The position numbers were made by a program, and so were the translations under genes. Below the pieces are notes generated by a model. That model worked only from the letters and a program-made list of their open reading frames with translations, was not told where the DNA came from and searched no databases. Below are positions 1 through 5,574 of a stretch of 6,851 nt of DNA, one piece after another. Positions within the stretch are counted from its first letter, which is position 1. Each line of letters starts with the position of its first letter. The stretch spans positions 1 to 6,851 of the forward strand of contig JACMLK010000406.1 of assembly GCA_014379665.1 (NCBI GenBank), read 5' to 3'. The stretch is from Saprospiraceae bacterium (lineage in GTDB: Bacteria; Bacteroidota; Bacteroidia; Chitinophagales; Saprospiraceae).

Positions 1-121
1 GCGAAAAAATATAACGCAGGATAAAATAAAAATTGCCGATTGCAGACAAATGATGGAATTTTAAACATACTCTGATTATCAAAGATCCTTATTTTATTAA
101 TTAATTTAAAATTTTAAAAAC

Positions 122-487
122 ATGACAAATAGTATAAAAAATTCAGTACAACTCATTGGCAACATTGGAAAAGATGTAAATCTTGTATCATTTGATAATG
201 GAAATAAAAAAGTCTCCCTTGTCATTGCTACCAATGATTACTATACCAACAATAAAGGTGAAAAGACAAAACAAACCGAATGGCACAATATAGTGGCCTG
301 GGGAAAAACAGCGGAAATGATGTCTGAGTCTCTTGGTAAAGGAAGTGAAGTAGTCATTCAGGGAAAACTCACCAGCAGGTCATATACGGACAAGGAAGGT
401 GCCACAAAATACATTACAGAAGTATTAGTTAATGAATTTTACAAAATAGCCCGGACGACAAAGGAAGTTGAAGTAGACGCGCTGTAA
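122..487 (+). CDS. ssb: Single-stranded DNA-binding protein, short form
   Basis: This 121-residue protein is an OB-fold single-stranded DNA-binding protein that would coat ssDNA during replication, recombination or repair. Visible family signatures are the N-terminal strand NSVQLIGNIGKDV (residues 7-19), the TEWHNIVAWGKTAE block (52-65, with the aromatic residues W54 and W60 expected in DNA stacking), and the KGSEVVIQGKL strand (73-83) followed by the RSYTDKEG turn. The OB fold fills almost the whole protein. The usual Gly/Pro/Gln-rich linker and acidic DDDIPF-like tip that recruits partner proteins are absent; the chain ends EVEVDAL. This suggests an accessory paralogue rather than the main replicative SSB, although a short tail is not rare in Bacteroidota. 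The ATG is preceded by an A/T-rich leader with no Shine-Dalgarno sequence, which is normal for the phylum. A hairpin terminator follows at 545-582. The family call is very secure; the paralogue role is inference. Confidence 0.95.
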   Translation: MTNSIKNSVQLIGNIGKDVNLVSFDNGNKKVSLVIATNDYYTNNKGEKTKQTEWHNIVAWGKTAEMMSESLGKGSEVVIQGKLTSRSYTDKEGATKYITEVLVNEFYKIARTTKEVEVDAL

Positions 488-544
488 TTTGCAAACCGGT
501 TAATTGATTTGCCCATCTTTGCCAAATCATTAGCCATCTTTGAA

Positions 545-582
545 AAAAGCCTTGCCAGCAATATATGATTGGCAAGGCTTTT
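545..582. terminator. Bidirectional rho-independent terminator between ssb and the dismutase gene
   Basis: A perfect 13-bp inverted repeat (AAAAGCCTTGCCA at 545-557, TGGCAAGGCTTTT at 570-582) encloses a 12-nt loop. The GC-rich core is followed by a T run on the plus strand and by a longer T run on the minus strand (the A run at 543-548). It sits between the convergent stops at 487 and 614, so it can end transcripts from both genes. Seen directly in the sequence; no competing structure was noticed. Confidence 0.9.
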
Positions 583-613
583 ATATTTTAAAAATACGCT
601 TAGATACGCTTAT

Positions 614-1642
614 TTAATGTTCGTCACTGCATAATCCCTGTATCACATGAAACTTGTCATGTAGTTTTGTAATGCTTTCTTTAATTTTGGCATCCTTGCT
701 GTTCTTTTTGACAAGTTTGTCTAATTTGGCTGATCCATCCACCAGTTCTTTTATGGCTTTTGATATTTCAGGGGTCTTAAACGATGTCGGAATCCGGGAA
801 GATGCCAGCAATTGAGCTTTGGCCGACATTTCTCCTGATCTTTCTCGGATGGGCTTGAAATTTCCTTCTTCTACAGGATGAAAAGTCTCTGCCATCACAC
901 TGTGAAAATCTTTAAGTGCCTGCCAGGAATCTTTCTCTATCAGTTTCAGTAGCGGACTTTTAAGCGCTTTTTCATAATTATCGGCGATGGCATTCCAGTC
1001 AATAACATTCCAGATGGCCCCAAGATAATCTCCTCTTTTATTTTGGTATTTAAGATAATAGGCATGTTCCCATACATCTATAGCCAGAATAGGAATACCC
1101 CGTTGTTCTTTTGCGGCATCCATGATCGGGTTGTCCTGATTGGGTGTTGAACTAACGGCCAGTTTTTTATCCGGAGTTACGTACAACCATACCCACCCTG
1201 AGCCAAATCTTGATAATGCGCCGGCATTAAGTAATTTTTTAAGACTGTCGACAGTCACAAATGTATTTTTTATTTCTTCCGCCAACTTATTTTTTGGTAT
1301 TTTATCAGCCGTGGGCGATAAAATGGTCCAAAACAAAGAATGATTATAGTGGCCTCCTCCATTGTTTCTGATGGCAGGTCCTCTTCTTTCCGCAGCGACC
1401 AGTAATTCTTCCAAAGGTATCTTTTCGGCTTTGGTACCCACCACTGCTTTGTTCAGATTTGTTACATAGGCCTGGTGATGTTTTGTTAAATGGATTTCCA
1501 TAGTCTGAGCGTCAATATATGGTTCCAGGGCTTCATAGCTGTAGTTGAGCTTTGGGATCGAATAGGGTTGTGCAGAAAGCACAAATCCGGATAAGAAGAT
1601 CACTAAAATGGACATCAAACCTCTTACATTTTTTAGTTTCAT
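614..1642 (-). CDS. Exported Fe/Mn-family superoxide dismutase (Mn-type residues) with extra C-terminal domain
   Basis: The enzyme converts superoxide to oxygen and hydrogen peroxide. Residues 1-25 form a signal peptide (basic start, hydrophobic 9-22, LSAQ near the cleavage site), so it should act in the periplasm or outside the cell. The dismutase domain covers about 27-225. All four metal ligands are present: His51 (MEIH), His101 (YNHSLFW), Asp189 and His193 (DVWEHAYY). Tyr59 matches the second-sphere tyrosine. Gly-Gly-Gly before the second ligand (95-97) and Gln169 in the PNQDNP segment match the Mn-type pattern rather than the Fe-type; a cambialistic enzyme is possible. Ordinary family members are about 200 residues, but this one has 342. 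Residues 230-342 form an added helical domain with His247, His255 (FHP), His328, His332 and Cys338, possibly metal- or haem-binding (inference). The ATG at 1642 is the start that leaves an intact signal peptide. It lies downstream of tamL on the same strand, but 234 bp away, so it probably has its own promoter. Confidence 0.95.
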   Translation of the reverse strand: MKLKNVRGLMSILVIFLSGFVLSAQPYSIPKLNYSYEALEPYIDAQTMEIHLTKHHQAYVTNLNKAVVGTKAEKIPLEELLVAAERRGPAIRNNGGGHYNHSLFWTILSPTADKIPKNKLAEEIKNTFVTVDSLKKLLNAGALSRFGSGWVWLYVTPDKKLAVSSTPNQDNPIMDAAKEQRGIPILAIDVWEHAYYLKYQNKRGDYLGAIWNVIDWNAIADNYEKALKSPLLKLIEKDSWQALKDFHSVMAETFHPVEEGNFKPIRERSGEMSAKAQLLASSRIPTSFKTPEISKAIKELVDGSAKLDKLVKKNSKDAKIKESITKLHDKFHVIQGLCSDEH

Positions 1643-1803
1643 AATATTTCATTTTTATAATTTTATATAACAAATTGTCTTATAAAAGGTTATTTCCGCC
1701 AAACTGAAATAAACCGAAGATAAGTTAAGCACCCTAAAAAACGTAATTGAATAATCAGGCGGATCTAAGATTTGAGAAATCATGAACTTTCTTTATTTAA
1801 TTC

Positions 1804-1866
1804 AATTCGTAATTCGTAATTCGTAATTCAAAATTCAAAATTGGTAATTCGTAATTCGTAATTAAT
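1804..1866. repeat. Nine tandem 7-bp repeats (AATTCGT type)
   Basis: Nine consecutive heptamers fill 63 bp exactly: three AATTCGT, two AATTCAA, one AATTGGT, two AATTCGT and one AATTAAT. All keep AATT at positions 1-4 and vary only in the last three bases. The array lies in the gap between tamL and the dismutase gene, ending 10 bp beyond the tamL stop codon and about 160 bp upstream of the dismutase start. Tandem AATTCGT-like heptamers are known from the intergenic DNA of cyanobacteria and some other bacteria; a role here is unknown. Copy number could vary between strains by slippage. Confidence 0.92.
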
Positions 1867-1876
1867 AAGAATGTCT

Positions 1877-4294
1877 TCAGAAAGGATAATTGACTGCCAC
1901 CTGAACATTTCCTAAGCCCTGCTGACGAATTTCTTTAATGGTGTACCATTGACTTTTTAAAACCGGATCTTTAAACGGACTCCTGATCTTATAACCAAAA
2001 TCAAATCTGATATTAAAAAAACCAAAGTTTAATCTCAATCCATAACCGGCACCTACGGCCATCTGACTTAGAAAGTTTTTGGAAAAGGCAGCCCCCGGTC
2101 TTTCGGGATCATCTTTTAAAGTCCATACATTGCCGGCATCTAAAAAAAGAGCCCCGTCAAGCAACAATAAAATCTTAAAGCGGTATTCAATATTGGCTTC
2201 AATTTTTATATCACCCTGATTAACAAATATAGCAGGTTGTTCCTTAAGTTTCACCAGGGGGTCCCTGTATCCTCCGGGTCCTGGTTCTTTAATATTCCAT
2301 GCCCTGAGACTATTAGGGCCACCTACTCCAAATTGCCTGATAAAAGGTGAAGCAGCATTTTTTCCGAAGGGAACAATAATACCAAAATTAAGTCTGGATG
2401 CAAAACTATTGGTCTTGCTGTATTCTTTATAAAACCGGCCATCAAATTCATATCGCAGATACTTGGCAAATGAGATACTGTCCGTTTTACTTCTTTTGAT
2501 GGACCAGACATCATCCTTCCCGCTTAATGTATTGTAAAATTGATTCGCCAAATGCACTTCCCATCCTGAGGCTTCGAAATTATTAATAATGATGACTGAA
2601 TTTCCTTTTCTTGATTTCAAACCATTATATATAAATGAAAAATCCCTGAAGACAAATCCGGTACCCAGAATATCCTTGAAGGATAGAAAAATAAGCGGAT
2701 TATCAACAAACCTCGTACTGTCATTTATAGTATATAAATCCAGATTGAAACCAAGTGGTCTGAATATATACCTGTGCCCTCTGGCGGAAGTATAATCGAA
2801 TCCAAAGGAAGAATTGAAAGAACTTAAAGAATAAAAATCAATGATATTCAGTGCACTGTATCCCAAAGCAATATTGGTATTTGATTCTTCTACAAAACTT
2901 TTATAAAACTTATCCTTTATCAATCCCGATTTCCATCCGAGTTTCCCCAACCCAAGAAAATCCTGAAAAGAAGGCAGATTAAGGTTATTCTGAATTGAAA
3001 TATTTCTCGTCCTTTGTTGGATGGGATTAATACCCACTGCCGTTCCCCATTCGGCTTTTAAAGTATATTTTTCTGAACCACCAAGAAGATTTCTGTTCTG
3101 TAAAGAACCGGATAACGAAATCCCAATAAGTTGGCCGGCCCCCAATGTGCTGAAATAGCCCTCCATCCCTCCGTCAAATATCCATTTTTTCTGATATGGG
3201 GTAAGGAGTATATCAAAGTTCATGATGGTGTCATGGATGGGGTCAGGAGATGGATTGATAGTCACAAATCTGTAGGTACCCAGACTGTTCAGTTTTCTGA
3301 ATGTCTTTTGGCGATCCTCTTTCCGGAGTAATAAACCTTGTCTGAAAAAAATAGAATTGTTCAGTAGCTCCGTTTTGACCAGAAAATCATTTGATTGCCG
3401 GAGAAAACGGATGTTTTGTAAAGTATCCGCTGTAAGATCCTCCGGTGCCTGTTCTTTATAATAATCTGTGTAGACATTGATCCGGCCTGTTACATATTTC
3501 CGGTGTGTGGTTTCCGGAAGAGGGGATCTGATGTCAATAAAAATATCAACATCCTTGTTCATCTGGCTGCTGTCACCTGTAATTTCAATATAGTTGTTTG
3601 AAAAATTGGCATAGCCGTTATTTTGAAGTTCGACAGACATCCGGCTTTTTTCAAGTTCAAATTGTGTGAAATCAATATAGTCCCCTTTTTTTACAAATGA
3701 TGCACTTCTGATGGTTTCAAGAAATGCCAGCAGACGTTTGTCTTCTGATTGGTAACTGACATCTCTTATGCGGTACCGATCACCGGGTGCCACTATATAA
3801 GTGACTTCACTCGTATTGCTTTCCCAGATTTCACCACCTGATGATGTCTCCCATCCCCTGTTTTTTCTTTTTTCATCCAGAAGGTAATCAACCTTAGCCT
3901 CATAATATCCTTTTTTGAACAGGAGATAATTTTCCATATCCTGCACAGTTTTCAAGGTTAAGGCCTCATTATAAATGCTTGGGGGTTCACCCAATCCTTT
4001 CAGTCCCGTATTAAACCATGAAGTGTCTCCGGGCTGGTTGTTTTTAAGATATATCCATTCCTTGGGAATAAAAAAAAGTAGTTTTTCATTTGGTTTTTGA
4101 TTAACAAAGGTCATGAGTTCGGCTTCCAGTGACGATTTATCTTTTATTGGTTTACCGGATTTAAATAGTATTTTTGTTTCTTTAAGCAGGCTCTCACCGG
4201 GAGATAAATATTTTGTAGCATTGCATGATGACAATATCACACACAAAATGGCAAACGCAAAGAAGTAAATTGTTTTTGTATTAAAAATCAACAT
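1877..4294 (-). CDS. tamL: TamL-type outer-membrane assembly lipoprotein (BamA/TamA superfamily, Omp85)
   Basis: This 805-residue protein belongs to the BamA/TamA (Omp85, D15 surface antigen) superfamily and should sit in the outer membrane, helping to insert or move outer-membrane or surface proteins. It has a lipoprotein signal (hydrophobic 9-21, lipobox LSSC with Cys24), which distinguishes the Bacteroidota TamL form from proteobacterial TamA. POTRA-like repeats occupy about 36-170, 172-256 and 262-368; the first contains GEPPSIYNEA (102-111) and YLLFKKGYYEAKV (123-135), and the third has RKEDRQKTFRKLNSLGTYRF (324-343). The barrel follows from about 371, starting near RNLLGGSE (401-408). 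Its conserved inward loop motif is GGPNSLRAW (658-666, Arg664), a variant of the VRGF/Y motif, followed by EPGPGG. The chain ends NYPF, an aromatic barrel terminus. Length is close to the usual range. The start at 4294 leaves the signal peptide intact. The tamB partner gene is not downstream; a divergent methyltransferase gene lies 26 bp upstream. Confidence 0.92.
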   Translation of the reverse strand: MLIFNTKTIYFFAFAILCVILSSCNATKYLSPGESLLKETKILFKSGKPIKDKSSLEAELMTFVNQKPNEKLLFFIPKEWIYLKNNQPGDTSWFNTGLKGLGEPPSIYNEALTLKTVQDMENYLLFKKGYYEAKVDYLLDEKRKNRGWETSSGGEIWESNTSEVTYIVAPGDRYRIRDVSYQSEDKRLLAFLETIRSASFVKKGDYIDFTQFELEKSRMSVELQNNGYANFSNNYIEITGDSSQMNKDVDIFIDIRSPLPETTHRKYVTGRINVYTDYYKEQAPEDLTADTLQNIRFLRQSNDFLVKTELLNNSIFFRQGLLLRKEDRQKTFRKLNSLGTYRFVTINPSPDPIHDTIMNFDILLTPYQKKWIFDGGMEGYFSTLGAGQLIGISLSGSLQNRNLLGGSEKYTLKAEWGTAVGINPIQQRTRNISIQNNLNLPSFQDFLGLGKLGWKSGLIKDKFYKSFVEESNTNIALGYSALNIIDFYSLSSFNSSFGFDYTSARGHRYIFRPLGFNLDLYTINDSTRFVDNPLIFLSFKDILGTGFVFRDFSFIYNGLKSRKGNSVIIINNFEASGWEVHLANQFYNTLSGKDDVWSIKRSKTDSISFAKYLRYEFDGRFYKEYSKTNSFASRLNFGIIVPFGKNAASPFIRQFGVGGPNSLRAWNIKEPGPGGYRDPLVKLKEQPAIFVNQGDIKIEANIEYRFKILLLLDGALFLDAGNVWTLKDDPERPGAAFSKNFLSQMAVGAGYGLRLNFGFFNIRFDFGYKIRSPFKDPVLKSQWYTIKEIRQQGLGNVQVAVNYPF

Positions 4295-4319
4295 CCATCA
4301 TTGAATAAAAAAATCATAT

Positions 4320-4331
4320 TTTGATATCAAA
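4320..4331. other. 12-bp perfect palindrome at the trmH-family start codon
   Basis: TTTGATATCAAA is a perfect 12-bp palindrome that covers the TTG start codon of the methyltransferase gene and lies 25 bp upstream of the tamL start. In such a small divergent gap it could be a regulator site, but a 12-bp palindrome is expected about once or twice by chance in a window of this size. Function is inference only. Confidence 0.3.
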
Positions 4332-5073
4332 GGCTCAAATAAAAGATTTACGCGCGCTGCATCTTCCAAAATTCAGGCAAATTTATAATAAATTCATCGC
4401 TGAAGGTGATAATGCTTGTATTGAATTCCTTAAAAGTGAAAAATATAAAATTCAAGGTCTATATGTCACCAACGGTTTTGAAGCTGCATATGAGATCTAT
4501 TTAAAAGATAAGAAAGTGGATCTGATATCTGTGACTGCCGCAGAAATGGCACAGATATCCATACTAAAAACACCTTCACCCATATTAATGTTGCTTGAGC
4601 AGTTTGAGGAGAGTCCAAATCTTTTGTTAAATCATGAGCTGTGTGCTATTTATTTAGATGGGGTTCAGGATCCCGGCAATGTAGGCACCATTATAAGGAT
4701 CGCTGATTGGTTTGGTGTCGATATGGTGATACGATCACCGGATAGCGCGGATTTCTTTAATCCGAAAGTGGTACAGGCCACCATGGGCAGTATGGTCAAT
4801 GTACATTTAATTACTGCCGGACTTGAAAATGTTTTTATTTTTGGCAGAAAAATCTACGGCACCTTTTTGGAAGGTGTGGCGGTATCAGAAACCAATATTG
4901 AAAAAAACGGCATCCTGGTGATGGGAAGTGAAGGTAAGGGGATATCCGCCGGTAACAAAAAGTATATTCATGAGTGTATAACAATACCCGGGCACTCAGC
5001 CAGAATAGCAGAATCATTGAATGTAAGTGTGGCAGCAGGCATTATATGTGCCGGATGGAAAGGGTATTTATGA
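4321..5073 (+). CDS. TrmH/SpoU-family RNA 2'-O-methyltransferase
   Basis: The 250-residue protein is a SPOUT-class methyltransferase that would transfer a methyl group from S-adenosylmethionine to a ribose 2'-OH in tRNA or rRNA. Residues about 1-95 match the SpoU substrate-binding domain (ISKAQIKDLRAL at 2-13, FIAEGD at 25-30). The catalytic domain, about 105-248, carries the three family motifs: LDGVQDPGNVGTIIRIADWFG (112-132, with Asn120 and Arg126), ILVMGSEGKGIS (198-209, with Glu204), and IPGHSARIAESLNVSVAAG (222-240, with Ser232 and Asn234), which builds the trefoil-knot cofactor site. The exact target nucleotide cannot be told from sequence, so no symbol is given. The start is TTG at 4321: an in-frame TAA at 4306-4308 excludes anything much longer, and the family N-terminus begins right here. 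The gene diverges from tamL and converges on the next gene with a 33-bp gap and only a weak hairpin (5078-5095). Confidence 0.93.
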   Translation: MISKAQIKDLRALHLPKFRQIYNKFIAEGDNACIEFLKSEKYKIQGLYVTNGFEAAYEIYLKDKKVDLISVTAAEMAQISILKTPSPILMLLEQFEESPNLLLNHELCAIYLDGVQDPGNVGTIIRIADWFGVDMVIRSPDSADFFNPKVVQATMGSMVNVHLITAGLENVFIFGRKIYGTFLEGVAVSETNIEKNGILVMGSEGKGISAGNKKYIHECITIPGHSARIAESLNVSVAAGIICAGWKGYL

Positions 5074-5106
5074 TAAATCATATGCTTTGATATGAATATT
5101 TAGGCG

Positions 5107-5574
5107 TCAATATCCTTTAGGAATAACATCCAAAAATTCATATGCTTTAGTTTCGTGATTCATCCTTGCACAATAGGTCGCCAATCCATTAGAGACCAAA
5201 AGAAAGGGCGCATTCAGCCGCATATTATATACGGCGATCTGATCAAAAACTGACTGACTTATGGCAACTCCATAAGCTTTGCATTCTATCAGTAAATAGG
5301 GCATCACCTGCTTATCGTAAATGACGATGTCAAACCGTCTCGATAAATCATTGATACGCAGGGTTTTTTCTACCTGAATACTATTGCGCGTAAAATCAGT
5401 TTCCTGAATAAAATAACAGATCATCAACTGGCGAACCATCTCTTCAGGTTGCATGACAATGAGTTTTTTTCTGATAGGGTCAAGTACGTACAACTTCCCG
5501 GCCTTTTTGGTAAGGTTGAGACTTTCTTTGAATTTCAATAGATCAAGCGGTATTGCCTTATGCGCTAAACTCAA
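5107..5574 (-). CDS. HsdR_N-type PD-(D/E)xK endonuclease-fold protein
   Basis: This 155-residue protein matches the stand-alone HsdR N-terminal (HSDR_N_2) family, small proteins widespread in Bacteroidota chromosomes. The PD-(D/E)xK nuclease core is intact: PEEMVRQ (43-49, Glu45), RRFDIVIYD (79-87, Asp82), LLIECKA (94-100, Glu97 and Lys99) and DQIAVYN (111-117, Gln112), followed by the LLVSNG strand (125-130). This predicts a metal-dependent DNA-cleaving fold, but no member of this short type is known to me as an active restriction enzyme, and no hsdM or hsdS is visible. The start is TTG at 5574, as an in-frame TAG lies two codons upstream (5578-5580) and the next ATG would cut off a quarter of the protein. 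The gene overlaps the end of the upstream minus-strand gene by 17 bp, so the two are probably co-transcribed and translationally coupled. The start codon is the least certain point. Confidence 0.88.
   Translation of the reverse strand: MSLAHKAIPLDLLKFKESLNLTKKAGKLYVLDPIRKKLIVMQPEEMVRQLMICYFIQETDFTRNSIQVEKTLRINDLSRRFDIVIYDKQVMPYLLIECKAYGVAISQSVFDQIAVYNMRLNAPFLLVSNGLATYCARMNHETKAYEFLDVIPKGY

Noticed and set aside
1..121. Tail of an upstream gene or a promoter before ssb
   Set aside because: A plus-strand frame from base 1 ends at TAA (22-24) after seven codons, too short to identify. The rest is AT-rich leader with no clear match to the Bacteroidota TTG / TAnnTTTG promoter elements.
513..542. 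Direct repeat CCATCTTTG (513-521 and 534-542) after ssb
   Set aside because: Two 9-bp copies 21 bp apart in AT-rich DNA are likely chance, and no element lies between them.
1804..1866. CRISPR array
   Set aside because: The repeats are 7 bp and directly adjacent with no spacers, and there are no cas genes.
2323..2514. Small open frames inside tamL, the dismutase, the methyltransferase and the right-edge gene (for example 2323-2514 and 3131-3331)
   Set aside because: They lie fully inside well-supported genes in other frames, have low-complexity or unusual composition, and show no family motifs.
5078..5095. Terminator between the methyltransferase gene and the nuclease-fold gene
   Set aside because: The inverted repeat has only a 6-bp all-AT-rich stem (TCATAT / ATATGA) and no T run, so it is too weak to call.
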